From Enterobacter vonholyi (GTDB lineage: Bacteria > Pseudomonadota > Gammaproteobacteria > Enterobacterales > Enterobacteriaceae): a DNA stretch of 64,000 nucleotides. The translations under genes were made by a program, and so were the position numbers. The stretch's first letter is position 1. Each line of letters opens with the position of its first letter. This document shows, piece by piece, positions 45,438 to 57,262 of the stretch. The stretch spans positions 682,001-746,000 of the forward strand of contig NZ_VTUC01000006.1 in the NCBI RefSeq assembly GCF_008364555.1, given 5' to 3'. The notes under the pieces were generated by a model. It made no database searches. It had not been told where the DNA came from and was given only the letters and a program-made list of their open reading frames with translations.

Positions 45438-48113
45438 TCAATCCAGCATCTTACGAATCACATAATGTAAAATGCCGTCGTTCTGGTAATAGGTCAGCTC
45501 GGTTGCCGTATCTATACGGCACCGGCAATCCAGCACCTCGGTTTTCCCGTCTGCACGGGTTAACTTTACCGGCACCGTTTTACCTGGCTGCAGGCTTTGC
45601 AGACCGCTAATCTCAATCAGCTCTTCCCCGGTCAGGCCCAGCGTTTTACGCGTCATCCCCTGCGGGAACTCAAGCGGCAGGATCCCCATACCGATCAGAT
45701 TCGAACGGTGAATACGTTCGAACGATTCGGCGATGACCACACGAACGCCAAGCAGACGCGGACCTTTCGCCGCCCAGTCGCGGCTGGAGCCGGAACCGTA
45801 CTCTTTCCCGGCGATCACCGCCAGCGGCGTACCTTCCTGCTGATATTTGACTGCCGCATCATAAATCGACACGACTTCCGTCCCCGGCAGATGACGGGTC
45901 ATGCCCCCTTCCACGCCCGGTACCATTTCGTTACGAATGCGGATGTTGGCAAAGGTCCCGCGCATCATGACCTCATGGTTGCCACGACGCGATCCGTAGG
46001 AGTTAAAATCGCGACGCTCGACGCCCCGGCTCTGCAGGTAACGGCCCGCCGGGCTATCGGCTTTGATACTCCCCGCCGGAGAGATATGGTCCGTCGTGAC
46101 GGAATCTCCCAGCATCGCCAGGATGCGCGCGCCGTGGATATCCTTAAGCGGTGCCGGCTCGGCGAGCATCTCATCAAAGAACGGCGACAGACGAATATAG
46201 GTCGAGTCATCCTGCCAACCATAGGTATCCGAACCTGCAACGTTGATGGCTTTCCATTCCGGAGTGCCTTCAAAGACTTCCGCGTATTCTTTACGGAACA
46301 TCTCGGTAGAAACCTTCTCAACGGCCAGCGCGATTTCACGCGATGATGGCCAGATATCTTTCAGATAGACAGGGTCATTCTTGCGATCGTGACCAATTGG
46401 ATCGGTCGCCAGGTTGATATTCATGTTCCCTGCCAGGGCATAAGCCACAACCAGCGGCGGCGAGGCGAGCCAGTTGGTTTTCACCAGCGGGTGAATGCGC
46501 CCTTCAAAGTTACGGTTACCGGATAGAACGGCGCCTACCGTCAGGTCACCCTGTTTGATCGCCGTTTCAATGGGTTCAGGCAGCGGGCCGGAGTTACCAA
46601 TACAGGTCGTACAGCCGTAGCCCACGAGGTTAAAGCCCAGTTCGTCAAGGTACGGCGTCAGTTTGGCCTGCGCCAGGTAATCCGATACCACTTTGGAACC
46701 CGGTGCCAGCGAGGCCTTGACCCATGGCTGAGGTTTTAGCCCAAGCTCTACCGCCTTTTTAGCCAACAAACCAGCCGCCATTAACACGCTTGGGTTCGAA
46801 GTGTTGGTGCAGGAGGTAATGGCTGCAATAACTACCGCGCCATCCGGGAGCTGATACTGATGTCCGTTCAGAACATAGTCTACGGGGCGATGGTCTTTCT
46901 GCGCCACGTTCACCTCCAGCGCATTGCTGGCGGCAAAGGCTTTTGGCACGTCACTCAGCGCAACCCGATCCTGCGGACGTTTCGGCCCGGCGAGGCTCGC
47001 CTCGACGCTTCCCATATCGAGTTCTAGCGTACTGGTGAAGACCGGTTCATCACCCGGGTTTCGCCACATGCCCTGCGCTTTGGTATAGGCCTCCACCAGC
47101 GCGACCTGCTCTTCGCTGCGCCCGCTAAGGCGCATGTATTCCAGCGTGACATCATCAATGGGGAAAAAGCCACAGGTTGCACCGTATTCCGGCGCCATAT
47201 TGGCAATGGTGGCACGGTCGGCCAGCGGCAGTGAATCCAGACCATCACCGTAGAATTCTACAAACTTGCCCACCACACCATGCTTACGCAGCATCTGAGT
47301 GACGGTGAGCACCAGATCGGTGGCAGTAATGCCTTCAGACAGCTTACCGGTAAGCTTGAAGCCCACCACGTCAGGAATAAGCATGGACACCGGCTGGCCG
47401 AGCATGGCCGCTTCTGCTTCGATACCGCCGACGCCCCAGCCCAACACGCCCAAACCGTTAATCATAGTGGTATGGGAGTCCGTGCCCACCAGCGTGTCCG
47501 GATAGGCGACCCACTCTTTATCCTGCAACTCACTCCAGACGGCTTTCCCCAGATATTCAAGGTTAACCTGGTGACAAATCCCGGTACCCGGCGGGACCAC
47601 GCTAAACCGGCTGAATGCCTGCTGCCCCCACTTCAGGAATACATACCGCTCGTGGTTACGTTCCATCTCGAGACGCACATTCTCGCCAAAGGCGTCATCA
47701 TCGCCAAAGCGGTCAACGGTTACGGAATGGTCAATGACAAGGTCAACAGGGGAAAGCGGATTCACTTTTGCCGTATCTCCGCCGAGACGCTTAACGGCCT
47801 CGCGCATCGCGGCTAAATCAACGACGGCAGGGACACCGGTAAAGTCCTGCATCAGCACCCTGGCCGGGCGATAGGCGATTTCTCTGTCGGCATGGGCATT
47901 TTCAAGCCACCCTGCCAGCGCCTTGATATCATCGAGGGTGACAGAGTCACCGTCCTGCCAGCGCAAAAGATTTTCCAGTAAAACTTTCAATGACTTGGGT
48001 AAACGCGAAATGTCCCCAAGCGTTCTGGCAGCCAGCGGCAGGCTGTAGTAATGCCAGGTTTTATTTTCTGCCTGTAATGTGTCCTTACTGGCTTCGCGTA
48101 GGGTTAACGACAT
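45438..48113 (-). CDS. acnA: AcnA, aconitate hydratase A
   Basis: Stress and stationary-phase aconitase that interconverts citrate and isocitrate and, as apo-protein, binds mRNA. It has 891 residues. Fe-S ligands are in [16 protein letters not shown] (one Cys) and [13 protein letters not shown] (two Cys); the swivelling C-terminal domain carries [13 protein letters not shown] with active-site residues. The start [11 protein letters not shown] after AAGGAGGAG was chosen; the frame continues 228 bp further upstream without homology. A plus-strand frame across its C-terminal part is only a shadow. Confidence 0.97.
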   Translation of the reverse strand: MSLTLREASKDTLQAENKTWHYYSLPLAARTLGDISRLPKSLKVLLENLLRWQDGDSVTLDDIKALAGWLENAHADREIAYRPARVLMQDFTGVPAVVDLAAMREAVKRLGGDTAKVNPLSPVDLVIDHSVTVDRFGDDDAFGENVRLEMERNHERYVFLKWGQQAFSRFSVVPPGTGICHQVNLEYLGKAVWSELQDKEWVAYPDTLVGTDSHTTMINGLGVLGWGVGGIEAEAAMLGQPVSMLIPDVVGFKLTGKLSEGITATDLVLTVTQMLRKHGVVGKFVEFYGDGLDSLPLADRATIANMAPEYGATCGFFPIDDVTLEYMRLSGRSEEQVALVEAYTKAQGMWRNPGDEPVFTSTLELDMGSVEASLAGPKRPQDRVALSDVPKAFAASNALEVNVAQKDHRPVDYVLNGHQYQLPDGAVVIAAITSCTNTSNPSVLMAAGLLAKKAVELGLKPQPWVKASLAPGSKVVSDYLAQAKLTPYLDELGFNLVGYGCTTCIGNSGPLPEPIETAIKQGDLTVGAVLSGNRNFEGRIHPLVKTNWLASPPLVVAYALAGNMNINLATDPIGHDRKNDPVYLKDIWPSSREIALAVEKVSTEMFRKEYAEVFEGTPEWKAINVAGSDTYGWQDDSTYIRLSPFFDEMLAEPAPLKDIHGARILAMLGDSVTTDHISPAGSIKADSPAGRYLQSRGVERRDFNSYGSRRGNHEVMMRGTFANIRIRNEMVPGVEGGMTRHLPGTEVVSIYDAAVKYQQEGTPLAVIAGKEYGSGSSRDWAAKGPRLLGVRVVIAESFERIHRSNLIGMGILPLEFPQGMTRKTLGLTGEELIEISGLQSLQPGKTVPVKLTRADGKTEVLDCRCRIDTATELTYYQNDGILHYVIRKMLD

Positions 48114-48241
48114 AAGCTCCTCCTTAATCACAGAGATGCCCCGACAATCATCAGGGCCGTAATTAAAGATAACACAAAGATGTCGTAACGTTTTGATAAC
48201 AACCCAAATTGATAAATTTAGGATTGGTCCCGAACGGGAAA

Positions 48242-48270
48242 ACAAAAAACCCCGCCGTAGCGAGGTTTTA
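48242..48270 (-). terminator. ymiC terminator
   Basis: Minus-strand hairpin AAACCTCGC-TACG-GCGGGGTTT (one T-G pair) followed directly by TTTGTTTT, a classic intrinsic terminator just after the ymiC stop and before the acnA promoter region (48114-48240). Confidence 0.8.
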
Positions 48271-48274
48271 CAAT

Positions 48275-48376
48275 TTAGTGGAGGGCCAACCAGATGAGCT
48301 GACTCCAGAACAGAATCGACACGGTAAAAACGCCGATCCATGACCAGTATTTGTGAGACGTCATGTTATTCATCAT
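48275..48376 (-). CDS. ymiC: YmiC-type small membrane protein
   Basis: A 33-codon gene reading [20 protein letters not shown] and then [13 protein letters not shown]. It is mostly one transmembrane helix rich in Trp. The position (between acnA and yciX/ymiA) and the terminator just behind it match the small membrane protein gene ymiC of E. coli. Two consecutive ATGs are possible; the ribosome site is weak. Function is unknown. Confidence 0.7.
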   Translation of the reverse strand: MMNNMTSHKYWSWIGVFTVSILFWSQLIWLALH

Positions 48377-48511
48377 AGGGACACCAGGCATTATTTATAA
48401 AAAGTTCCGAGGTTTGTCCTCAGTGCTATATTGCTGATGTGTATTTATTAAAGAGTACAAAAGTGCAGAGTCGATATTCAGACTATTTGCATCATTACGC
48501 AATAAACTAAA

Positions 48512-48682
48512 TTATTGTTTTTTGGGTTCGTCTTCTGCGAACACATCAATAAACGCCTGCTGCTGCGGCGTCAGTTTCCAGGACGCGGGTACAACAGTCG
48601 CAGGTGCTTTACGCCCTCTGTGGCCGTTGTCACGATGCTGACACATCTGTTTTACCGTTTCTGTACGTACCGTCACTGCCAT
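48512..48682 (-). CDS. yciX: YciX, small conserved protein
   Basis: A 56-residue polar protein with conserved MAVTVRTETVKQMCQHRDNG and a C-terminal LTPQQQAFIDVFAEDEPKKQ. It starts 2 bp after the ymiA stop, so the two are one operon, as in E. coli. An in-frame upstream extension overlaps ymiA and is not used. Function is unknown. Confidence 0.8.
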   Translation of the reverse strand: MAVTVRTETVKQMCQHRDNGHRGRKAPATVVPASWKLTPQQQAFIDVFAEDEPKKQ

Positions 48683-48684
48683 AT

Positions 48685-48825
48685 TCAACCCCAATATTTC
48701 CAGGCCAGGAGAGCAACCACCACCCAAAACAGGGTAGAGACGAGAAAGACCGCCAGCCAGGCTTTACGCTTGAGCGCAGGATCCCTTTGCGGTTCTTCAC
48801 TTCCTGAAGGCATTGCTAACCTCAT
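48685..48825 (-). CDS. ymiA: YmiA, small membrane protein
   Basis: A 46-residue protein with a polar N-terminus (RLAMPSGSEEPQRDPALKRK) and one transmembrane helix (AWLAVFLVSTLFWVVVALLAW). Length and pattern match E. coli YmiA. Alternative start four codons in (MPSG) has GAGG upstream. It precedes yciX. Confidence 0.8.
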   Translation of the reverse strand: MRLAMPSGSEEPQRDPALKRKAWLAVFLVSTLFWVVVALLAWKYWG

Positions 48826-49127
48826 ACAATCGACATCGCTTATCATTTAGGACCAAACAATTGGTACAATTAATCATCTGTTGAGATAAATCCTAAAGAA
48901 ACTTTAGCCGAAAAGCCAGTGAATTTACGCACCGGAAGGTATGAAATATTCATTCTTTTGACCAGAAATAAATAATTGAAAAGAAAAATTTGCGAAGGCG
49001 TTAATTAGTTTCTACTTTTGTCGTCAATTCACGACATTATAACCCTACTGATTAAATGGATAATGACATTATATGACAGGGGATACGCAGATGATGATAA
49101 TTCTAATTTAGCTTTGAGGCGTTATTT
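48826..49127. other. AT-rich gap between ymiA and the cysB 3' hairpin
   Basis: About 300 bp of AT-rich DNA holding, presumably, the ymiA promoter. A plus-strand frame across it (49018-49260) runs into cysB antisense and has no recognised product. No other structure noted. Confidence 0.5.
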
Positions 49128-49156
49128 CGGTATCTTTCCCTTAGGGAAAGATACCG
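49128..49156 (-). terminator. 13-bp perfect hairpin after cysB
   Basis: CGGTATCTTTCCC/GGGAAAGATACCG with a three-base loop begins 7 bp after the cysB stop. No T run follows on either strand, so it may act as an mRNA stabiliser or a weak terminator. Confidence 0.6.
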
Positions 49157-49163
49157 GGTGTGA

Positions 49164-50153
<990 letters not shown>

Positions 50154-50273
50154 TTAGCGCATGCGGTCAATCGCTTAAGACGATTTAATAATAAGAAACA
50201 GGTTAACTATAACCACTATATCATTTATAGCCTGACTGTATAGTACGGAACAAAAAATAATAACAAGGCAATA

Positions 50274-50301
50274 AAAAAGGGCCGGAAATCCGGCCCTTTT
50301 A
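50274..50301 (-). terminator. topA terminator
   Basis: GGGCCGG/CCGGCCC with an AAAT loop, flanked by A5 and T4 so that it works in either direction. It lies just after the topA stop on the minus strand. Confidence 0.85.
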
Positions 50302-50325
50302 CAGGTAAGTTACGGTAAGGGAAGA

Positions 50326-52923
50326 TTATTTCTTGCCTTCAACCCATTTGCCATCGACAAAGAAGGCTGACCATCCGGTCGCTTTACCCTCTTTCTCTGC
50401 CGCAACATACTGCTGCTTGGTTTTACGGCTAAAGCGCACCACGGTTTTGTTGCCTTCCGGATCCTGCTGTGGCGCATCGGCCAGATAACGCAGTTTCTCA
50501 GGCAGACGATCGCGGAAGCGATGCAGCTCTTCCACCAGCGGCGCGCGGGTTTCACGCGATTTCGGGAAGGTGTTGGCGGCCAGGAAGACACCCGCAGCGC
50601 CGTCACGCAGCACGAAGTACGCGTCGGATTTCTCGCACGGCAGCTCTGGCAGCGGAACCGGATCTTCCTTCGGCGGAGCCACTTCACCGTTACGCAGAAT
50701 TTTGCGCGTGTTTTTACAGTCGTCGTTGGTGCACGCCATGTACTTACCGAAGCGCCCCATTTTCAGGTGCATTTCAGAACCGCACTTCTCGCACTCCACA
50801 ATCGGGCCATCATAGCCCTTAATGCGGAACTCACCCTCTTCGATCTCATATCCGTCGCAGGTCGGGTTATTACCGCAGACGTGCAGCTTGCGTTTGGGAT
50901 CGATCAGGTAGCTGTCCATCGCCGTGCCGCATTTCTGACAGCGACGCTTGGCCCGCAGCGCGTTGGTTTCCGCATCGTCACCTTCCAGCACGTTGAGAAC
51001 TTCGTTCTCAGGCACCAGGTTGATGGTGGTTTTGCAGCGCTCTTTTGGCGACAGCGCATAGCCGGAGCAGCCAAGGAATACGCCCGTCGTGGCAGTACGG
51101 ATCCCCATCTTGCGACCACAGGTTGGACAGTCGATGCTGGTCAGAACCATCTGGTTAGGCAACATACCGCCCTCTTCAGGGTCTTTCTCCGCTTTTTCAA
51201 GCTGGTCAGTAAAGTCGCTGAAGAAGCTGTCGAGTACCTTTTTCCATTCCGCCTGGTGGCTGGCAACCTGGTCGAGGCTGTCTTCCATTTGCGCGGTGAA
51301 ATCGTAATTCATCAGCTCGCGGAAGTTTGCTTCCAGACGGTCGGTGACGATCTCGCCCATTTTTTCCGCATAGAAACGGCGGTTTTCAACGCGCACGTAG
51401 CCACGGTCCTGAATCGTCGAGATGATGGACGCGTAGGTCGACGGTCGACCAATACCGCGTTTTTCCAGCTCTTTCACCAGGGACGCTTCACTGAAGCGCG
51501 CAGGCGGCTTGGTGAAGTGCTGGGCAGGCACGAGGTCAACCAGCGAGAGTTCATCCCCTTTGTTCACTGCCGGCAGCGTTCGGTCTTCATCGCCTTTACG
51601 CAGCGCAGGCATCACTTTCGTCCAGCCGTCAAAACGCAGGATACGACCGCGAGCTTTAAGACGGAACTCACCCGCGCCAACGGTCAGCGTGGTGGAGTCG
51701 TACTGCGCTGGCGTCATCTGGCACGCCACGAACTGGCGCCAGATCAGCTGATACAGCTTCTGCGCGTCGGCTTCCATATCCTTCAGCGATTCAGCCAGGA
51801 CAGAGACATCAGAAGGACGAATCGCTTCGTGCGCTTCCTGAGAGTTCTCTTTGCTGGCAAACTGGTTAGTGCTTTCCGGCAGGTATTTCTTACCGAAGTT
51901 GTCGCTGATGTAGCCGCGCACCATGTTGACCGCGTCCTGGCTCAGGTTGGTTGAGTCGGTACGCATGTAGGTGATATAGCCCGCTTCATACAGACGCTGG
52001 GCCATCATCATGGTCTTCTTCACGCCATAACCCAGACGCGTACTTGCAGCCTGTTGCAGGGTGGAGGTGATAAAAGGCGCACCAGGCTTACTGCTGGTCG
52101 GTTTGTCTTCGCGTTCCAGCACCTGATAGCGTGCCTTTTCAAGCAGCGCCACGGCGGCCATGGTCTGGTCGCGGTTTTCTGGACGGAAAGGCTTATCGTT
52201 CTGATGGCTGACCTGCAGCGGCAGAGCGTCACCGCCCGGCGTGGTCACATTGGCGTCAACTTCCCAGAACTCTTCCGGGACGAAGGCTTTAATCTCGCGC
52301 TCACGCTCAACGACCAGACGCACTGCGACGGATTGCACACGCCCTGCGGACAGGCCACGGGCAATCTTCTTCCACAGCAGTGGAGAAACCATGTAGCCCA
52401 CAACGCGGTCCATAAAGCGACGTGCCTGCTGGGCGTTTACACGGTCAATATTCAGTTCGCCCGGCTTCTCAAACGCCTGACGAATCGCATTCTTCGTAAT
52501 TTCGTTAAACACTACACGGCTGTAGCGTTTGTCATCACCACCAATCACTTCCCGCAGGTGCCACGCAATGGCTTCCCCTTCGCGGTCAAGGTCGGTTGCG
52601 AGATAGATGTGGTCTGCTTTTTCAGCAAGCTGCTTCAGCTCGTTAACGACTTTTTCTTTCCCTGGAAGCACTTCATATTGTGCATCCCAGTTATGCCATG
52701 GGTTAACACCCATGCGGTTGACAAGCGCGCTACGTTCATCCTTTTTAGGCTTTTTAGCCCCTTTGGTGGAGGTAGAGTCTGCGCTCTTTTTGCTGGCTGA
52801 GCCACTGGTCGGCAAATCGCGGATATGACCAACGCTGGACTTAACCACGTAGTCATTACCCAGATACTTATTGATCGTTTTGGCTTTTGCCGGGGACTCA
52901 ACGATGACGAGAGCTTTACCCAT
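50326..52923 (-). CDS. topA: TopA, DNA topoisomerase I
   Basis: Type IA topoisomerase that relaxes negative supercoils, essential for supercoil balance. It has 865 residues: TOPRIM domain ([20 protein letters not shown]; acidic triad in [19 protein letters not shown]), the active-site Tyr in [18 protein letters not shown], and C-terminal zinc ribbons with repeated CxxC pairs ([28 protein letters not shown]). The start MGKALVIVE was chosen; two extra codons upstream are in frame. Long plus-strand frames across it (such as 50521-51954) are antisense shadows produced by its codon bias. Confidence 0.98.
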   Translation of the reverse strand: MGKALVIVESPAKAKTINKYLGNDYVVKSSVGHIRDLPTSGSASKKSADSTSTKGAKKPKKDERSALVNRMGVNPWHNWDAQYEVLPGKEKVVNELKQLAEKADHIYLATDLDREGEAIAWHLREVIGGDDKRYSRVVFNEITKNAIRQAFEKPGELNIDRVNAQQARRFMDRVVGYMVSPLLWKKIARGLSAGRVQSVAVRLVVEREREIKAFVPEEFWEVDANVTTPGGDALPLQVSHQNDKPFRPENRDQTMAAVALLEKARYQVLEREDKPTSSKPGAPFITSTLQQAASTRLGYGVKKTMMMAQRLYEAGYITYMRTDSTNLSQDAVNMVRGYISDNFGKKYLPESTNQFASKENSQEAHEAIRPSDVSVLAESLKDMEADAQKLYQLIWRQFVACQMTPAQYDSTTLTVGAGEFRLKARGRILRFDGWTKVMPALRKGDEDRTLPAVNKGDELSLVDLVPAQHFTKPPARFSEASLVKELEKRGIGRPSTYASIISTIQDRGYVRVENRRFYAEKMGEIVTDRLEANFRELMNYDFTAQMEDSLDQVASHQAEWKKVLDSFFSDFTDQLEKAEKDPEEGGMLPNQMVLTSIDCPTCGRKMGIRTATTGVFLGCSGYALSPKERCKTTINLVPENEVLNVLEGDDAETNALRAKRRCQKCGTAMDSYLIDPKRKLHVCGNNPTCDGYEIEEGEFRIKGYDGPIVECEKCGSEMHLKMGRFGKYMACTNDDCKNTRKILRNGEVAPPKEDPVPLPELPCEKSDAYFVLRDGAAGVFLAANTFPKSRETRAPLVEELHRFRDRLPEKLRYLADAPQQDPEGNKTVVRFSRKTKQQYVAAEKEGKATGWSAFFVDGKWVEGKK

Positions 52924-53322
52924 ATTCACCTTTACCTAATTTAATTCTTCCAGGAATACGCCGCACGTTGATTTCCCTTCCGCTGACGACGAGCCAATGA
53001 TATTGCGACTGCGTCAGGAGATATCAACCCCTTTGTCTTACCGGGCGTTAAAGAAAAGACGCCCAGGTGATTGAGTTCTCGGGTATTTTTCTCACATCTC
53101 GTGTAATTCGTGACGAATTCCCGGTTGAATGTCAAGCAATTCTGTTGCCAGAATGACGAAAGCGCACACTCTACCTGATAAAATTCGTTACGCAACTTTA
53201 TTAGCATGCAAAAGCAAATCCCGCCAGCCAGGCCCCTGCAGCTTATCCCCTCACATTACAGGGAAAATTTGCCCCCAAAGCGCCCCCGGCGTAGACTATT
53301 GTCACTGTTTAAGGAGTGGATT
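52924..53322. promoter_or_regulatory. Divergent control region topA/yciN
   Basis: A 399-bp gap that should contain the multiple topA promoters known from E. coli and the yciN promoter. I saw no additional gene. Individual promoters were not assigned. Confidence 0.5.
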
Positions 53323-53574
53323 ATGCAGAATACGACCCAACCTATTGACCGAGCCTCTCTGCTTATCGAAGCAAACAAGCTTATCCGTGACCATGAAGAT
53401 ACGCTGGCGGGTATTGAAGCCACCGGCGTAGAACAGCGTAATGGGGTGCTGGTTTTCAGCGGCGAATACTTCCTTGACGAACAGGGGTTGCCGACCCCGA
53501 AAAGCACCGCCGTGTTTAACATGTTTAAATATCTGGCGCATACGCTTTCAGAGAAATATCACCTGGTCGATTAA
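53323..53574 (+). CDS. yciN: YciN, conserved small protein
   Basis: An 83-residue soluble protein identical in length and close in sequence to E. coli YciN ([39 protein letters not shown]). The ATG after GGAG was chosen; the frame continues upstream without homology. Function is unknown; a toxic effect on overproduction has been reported for relatives in conjunction with stress, which I cannot verify here. Confidence 0.92.
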   Translation: MQNTTQPIDRASLLIEANKLIRDHEDTLAGIEATGVEQRNGVLVFSGEYFLDEQGLPTPKSTAVFNMFKYLAHTLSEKYHLVD

Positions 53575-53579
53575 TGCAA

Positions 53580-53607
53580 AACGCGAGGCATCTGCCTCGC
53601 GTTTTTG
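53580..53607. terminator. Bidirectional terminator between yciN and sohB
   Basis: A perfect 10-bp stem ACGCGAGGCA/TGCCTCGCGT with a TC apex, preceded by AAA and followed by TTTTGTTT. It can end both convergent genes. Confidence 0.85.
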
Positions 53608-53608
53608 T

Positions 53609-54655
53609 TTACAACAGGGGTTTTTGCCCGCGCTGTAGCCAGCGCAGCAGCAGGCGGTCAGCACTTTCTGCCGCACTGTTGGTAAAGCGGTCAAGGAGTC
53701 GCTTACGCTGGGTAAAGCGCACGCCCACCAGTTCCCGGCCTTCCATCAGGTTGAGCAGCAGATCGTCGCTGGTTCCGACTTCATCCACCAGCCCTTTCTC
53801 CTGCGCCTGGACGCCATACCAGTGCTCGCCCGTCGCAACCTGCTCAATGTCCAGCGTCGGGCGCATACGGTGTACAAAATCTTTAAAGAGATGATGCGTT
53901 TCGTTGAGATCCTCACGGAATTTTTGGCGCCCTTCCTCCGTGTTTTCCCCCAGCAGCGTCAGGGTGCGTTTGTACTGACCCGCGGTATGAAGTTCAATAT
54001 CAATCTCTTTATTTTTCAGGAAGCGGTTAAAGTTCGGGATCTGTGCGACCACGCCGATCGAGCCGATAATGGAGAACGGCGCGGCAACAATTTTGTCCGC
54101 CACGCAGGCCATCATGTAGCCACCGCTCGCTGCCACTTTATCTACGGCCACGGTCAGCGGGATCTGTTTTTCACGCAGGCGCTGCAGCTGGGACGCGGCC
54201 AGGCCGTAGCCATGCACGACACCTCCCGGGCTTTCAAGACGAACAACGACCTGATCCTGCGGCGTCGCCACGGCCAGAACGGCAGTCACCTCCTCCCGCA
54301 GAGAAGAAACCTCATGCGCATCCATACTGCCTTTAAAATCGAGCACATAGACCCGTGGCGTGGCCTTATCCTGCGGCGCATTGAGTTTTGCTTTTGCTTT
54401 TGCCGCTTTAGCTTCCTGTTTATGCTTTTTCTTCTGCGCTTTCAGCCAGAGTTTCTGTTGATGACTATCAAGCAGCGCCAGAGACATATCATCCTGCATC
54501 TCTTTATACTGCTCGCTCAGGCGGGTGATGCGTAACTCCCCACGCTGACGCTTGCGCTGCGTCAGGTTGACAATCAGAACGGCAACTACCGCAATGGCAA
54601 CCACCACCGTCGCGATTTTGGCCAAAAACAACCCATATTGAGAAAGTAATTCCAC
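53609..54655 (-). CDS. sohB: SohB, inner-membrane S49-family peptidase
   Basis: Signal-peptide-peptidase-like serine protease; a multicopy suppressor of htrA in E. coli. It has an N-terminal transmembrane helix, a Lys/Ala-rich linker (KKKHKQEAKAAKAKAK), and an S49 domain with the Ser of VAASGGYMMACVADKI and the Lys of ELHTAGQYKRTL. GTG at 54655 with AAGG upstream gives 348 residues and the E. coli N-terminus (VELLSQYG); another GTG 9 bp upstream lies too near the ribosome site. Confidence 0.93.
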   Translation of the reverse strand: MELLSQYGLFLAKIATVVVAIAVVAVLIVNLTQRKRQRGELRITRLSEQYKEMQDDMSLALLDSHQQKLWLKAQKKKHKQEAKAAKAKAKLNAPQDKATPRVYVLDFKGSMDAHEVSSLREEVTAVLAVATPQDQVVVRLESPGGVVHGYGLAASQLQRLREKQIPLTVAVDKVAASGGYMMACVADKIVAAPFSIIGSIGVVAQIPNFNRFLKNKEIDIELHTAGQYKRTLTLLGENTEEGRQKFREDLNETHHLFKDFVHRMRPTLDIEQVATGEHWYGVQAQEKGLVDEVGTSDDLLLNLMEGRELVGVRFTQRKRLLDRFTNSAAESADRLLLRWLQRGQKPLL

Positions 54656-54906
54656 GCGTTCCACCTTGATTTAACCACGAATCTTTCACGGCAGTGTACA
54701 ACAGCCCTGCCCATGCGTCTCGCTCGTGACATTACCTCTGCGAGCCGCCTTCAGGAATCCCCGAACTGGAGTTTAAATATTTGCAAATTGTTAATTTTAC
54801 AGTAATGCGTCCTGTAGACTGATTGAATTATCAGGCGAATTCGGGCATAAAGCCGAAAAGTCATCATAAAGGCGCCATTGCGTTACCGGTCGCCTGAGGA
54901 GTCACC

Positions 54907-55668
54907 GTGCATTATCAACCGCAAAAAAATCTGCTGCAAAACCGGATTATTCTTGTCACCGGTGCCAGCGACGGGATTGGTCGCGAGGCGGCCCTGACAT
55001 ACGCCGAATATGGCGCGAACGTCATTCTGATTGGGCGCAACGAAGAAAAACTGAAAAACGTCGCTCTGGAGATTGAGTCGGTATCTGGTACGCCAGCCCC
55101 GTGGTATACCCTCGATTTACTGACCTGCACGCCCGCAGTGTGCCAGGAATTAGCCCAGCGCATTAGCGCTCACTATCCGAGACTCGACGGCGTGCTGCAT
55201 AACGCCGGTTTGTTAGGCGAAGTGCGTCCAATGGATGAACAGGACCCTGATATCTGGCAGCAGGTGATGCAGGTCAACGTTAACGGCACGTTTTTCCTCA
55301 CACAGGCATTGCTTCCTTTATTACTCAAATCCGAGTCAGGGTCTCTGGTCTTTACCTCTTCCAGCGTTGGTCGTGAAGGACGCGCAAACTGGGGTGCCTA
55401 TGCTGTATCAAAATTCGCGACCGAAGGCATGATGCAGGTACTGGCGGAGGAGTATCAAAGCCGCCATCTGCGCGTAAACTGCATTAACCCGGGCGGTACG
55501 CGCACCAAAATGCGCGCCAGCGCGTTCCCGAGCGAAGATCCGCAGAAGCTGAAAACCCCGGCAGACATTATGCCGCTCTATCTTTGGCTGATGGGCGACG
55601 ACAGCCGCCGCAAAACCGGGATGACCTTCGACGCCCAGCCGGGCCGTAAACCAGGAATTTCGCAATGA
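54907..55668 (+). CDS. yciK: YciK, SDR-family oxidoreductase
   Basis: A 253-residue short-chain dehydrogenase with cofactor motif LVTGASDGIGREAAL, NAG motif HNAGLLGE, catalytic Ser in FTSSSVGREG and YxxxK in YAVSKFATEG. The GTG start follows GAGGAG with ideal spacing. Substrate unknown in E. coli. Its stop overlaps the btuR start (ATGA), so it is translationally coupled to corrinoid adenosylation, yet no role in cobalamin metabolism is established. Confidence 0.93.
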   Translation: MHYQPQKNLLQNRIILVTGASDGIGREAALTYAEYGANVILIGRNEEKLKNVALEIESVSGTPAPWYTLDLLTCTPAVCQELAQRISAHYPRLDGVLHNAGLLGEVRPMDEQDPDIWQQVMQVNVNGTFFLTQALLPLLLKSESGSLVFTSSSVGREGRANWGAYAVSKFATEGMMQVLAEEYQSRHLRVNCINPGGTRTKMRASAFPSEDPQKLKTPADIMPLYLWLMGDDSRRKTGMTFDAQPGRKPGISQ

Positions 55669-56255
55669 GTGAAGAACGCCATCAGCAGCGCCAGCAGCGT
55701 CTGAAAGAACAGGTCGATGCGCGCGTCGCGGCAGCACAGGACGAGCGCGGGATCGTCATCGTCTTTACCGGCAACGGCAAAGGCAAAACCACCGCCGCGT
55801 TTGGCACCGCTACCCGCGCGGTCGGCCACGGGCAGAAGGTCGGCGTTATCCAGTTTATTAAAGGTGAGTGGCCTAATGGCGAGCGTAATCTGCTTGAGCC
55901 CCACGGCGTTGAGTTCCAGGTGATGGCGACCGGATTTACGTGGGACACCCAGAACCGCGAAACCGATACCGCAGCCTGTCTGGCCGTCTGGGAGCACGCT
56001 AAAAGAATGCTGGCCGATCCTTCACTCAATATGGTTCTGCTGGATGAGATCACGTATATGGTCGCCTACGACTATTTGCAGCTGGAAGACGTGCTTAATG
56101 CCCTGAAAGACCGTCCCGCCCATCAGACGGTTATCATCACGGGCCGCGGGTGCCATCGGGATATTCTGGAGCTGGCAGATACCGTCAGCGAGCTGCGTCC
56201 GGTTAAACATGCGTTTGATGCGGGAGTCAAAGCGCAAATAGGGATTGATTACTAA
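55665..56255 (+). CDS. btuR: BtuR (CobO), cob(I)alamin adenosyltransferase
   Basis: Transfers the adenosyl group of ATP to cobalamin or its precursors, making the coenzyme form. It has 196 residues with P-loop FTGNGKGKTTAAFG, the GHGQKVGVIQFIKGEWPNGE segment, and LLDEITYMVAYDYL. It overlaps yciK by 4 bp. A terminator follows at once. Confidence 0.97.
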   Translation: MSEERHQQRQQRLKEQVDARVAAAQDERGIVIVFTGNGKGKTTAAFGTATRAVGHGQKVGVIQFIKGEWPNGERNLLEPHGVEFQVMATGFTWDTQNRETDTAACLAVWEHAKRMLADPSLNMVLLDEITYMVAYDYLQLEDVLNALKDRPAHQTVIITGRGCHRDILELADTVSELRPVKHAFDAGVKAQIGIDY

Positions 56256-56262
56256 AGAAAAA

Positions 56263-56288
56263 AGCCCGGTGAATTCACCGGGCTTTTA
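56263..56288. terminator. Bidirectional terminator between btuR and rluB
   Basis: AGCCCGGTGA/TCACCGGGCT, a perfect 10-bp stem closing on AATT-rich apex bases, flanked by A-rich and T-rich ends, 8 bp after btuR and just before the convergent rluB stop. Confidence 0.85.
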
Positions 56289-56290
56289 CA

Positions 56291-57166
56291 TTAACCGTTG
56301 TTATTACGGCTGCCGGAGCGGCGGCTGCTGCTCACCTGGCTGTGGCGCTTCACCGCGCGACGGATCTGATTCGCCTTCATGCGACGACGGTCTTTTTCCA
56401 CCGCCACTTTAGAGGTGGTTTCCGGCGTCAGGCCAACCAGCTCGCGAAGGTAGTTGGTTTGGGTCAGATCCAGTTCGGTATAACCACCGCGCGGCAGCCC
56501 TTTCGGCAGCAGGATGTCGCCGTAGCGGACGCGGATCAGGCGGCTAACCTGTACGCCCACCGCTTCCCAGAGACGACGCACCTCGCGGTTGCGGCCTTCG
56601 GTCAGGGTCACGTTGTACCACTGGTTGATACCTTCTCCACCGGTGAACTTGATGGTTTTGAACGCCGCAGGACCGTCTTCCAGCTGAACGCCACGCGACA
56701 GGTCGCGCAGTTTATTCTCGTCAACCTGGCCAAACACGCGCACCGCGTATTCACGTTCCACTTCACGGCTTGGGTGCATCAGACGGTTCGCCAGTTCACC
56801 ATCGGTGGTAAACAGCAGCAGGCCGCAGGTGTTTACGTCCAGACGACCAACGGCAATCCAGCGAGCGCCGCGCAGTTTAGGCAGACGGTCAAACACCGTC
56901 GGGCGACCTTCCGGGTCGTTGCGGGTGCACAGCTCGCCTTCCGGCTTGTAGTAAGCCAGCACGCGGCAGATTTGTTCGGCAGACTCTTTCACGGAGATAA
57001 GATGACCGTCGATACGGATCTTCAGCCCCGGTACGATTTCTACGCGGTCACCCAGCGTGGCGATTTTACCGTCCACACTCACGCGGCCCGCTTCAATAAT
57101 GGCTTCGATTTCACGGCGTGAACCGTGGCCGGCACGCGCCAGCACTTTCTGTAACTTCTCGCTCAT
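56291..57166 (-). CDS. rluB: RluB, 23S rRNA pseudouridine-2605 synthase
   Basis: Modifies U2605 of 23S rRNA. It has 291 residues with an N-terminal S4 RNA-binding domain ([21 protein letters not shown]), the RsuA-family catalytic motif [17 protein letters not shown] with its essential Asp, and a basic, low-complexity tail ([20 protein letters not shown]). It stands as a single gene between btuR and yciO. Confidence 0.96.
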   Translation of the reverse strand: MSEKLQKVLARAGHGSRREIEAIIEAGRVSVDGKIATLGDRVEIVPGLKIRIDGHLISVKESAEQICRVLAYYKPEGELCTRNDPEGRPTVFDRLPKLRGARWIAVGRLDVNTCGLLLFTTDGELANRLMHPSREVEREYAVRVFGQVDENKLRDLSRGVQLEDGPAAFKTIKFTGGEGINQWYNVTLTEGRNREVRRLWEAVGVQVSRLIRVRYGDILLPKGLPRGGYTELDLTQTNYLRELVGLTPETTSKVAVEKDRRRMKANQIRRAVKRHSQVSSSRRSGSRNNNG

Positions 57167-57262
57167 TGAGCTTCCTCAGGTGTCGCCTTCACAGGCGTCG
57201 AATCAGGTCAAAAGAGGGCTGAGCCCTGCTTTGATGGCCGCGTAGTATATCTGCTTATACCA

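Noticed and set aside
45597..47816. Plus-strand open frames across acnA
   Set aside because: Antisense to a complete, conserved aconitase; no independent support.
50521..51954. Long plus-strand open frame of 477 codons
   Set aside because: It lies wholly antisense to topA, in a frame that reflects topA codon bias; no signal, domain or ribosome site is visible.
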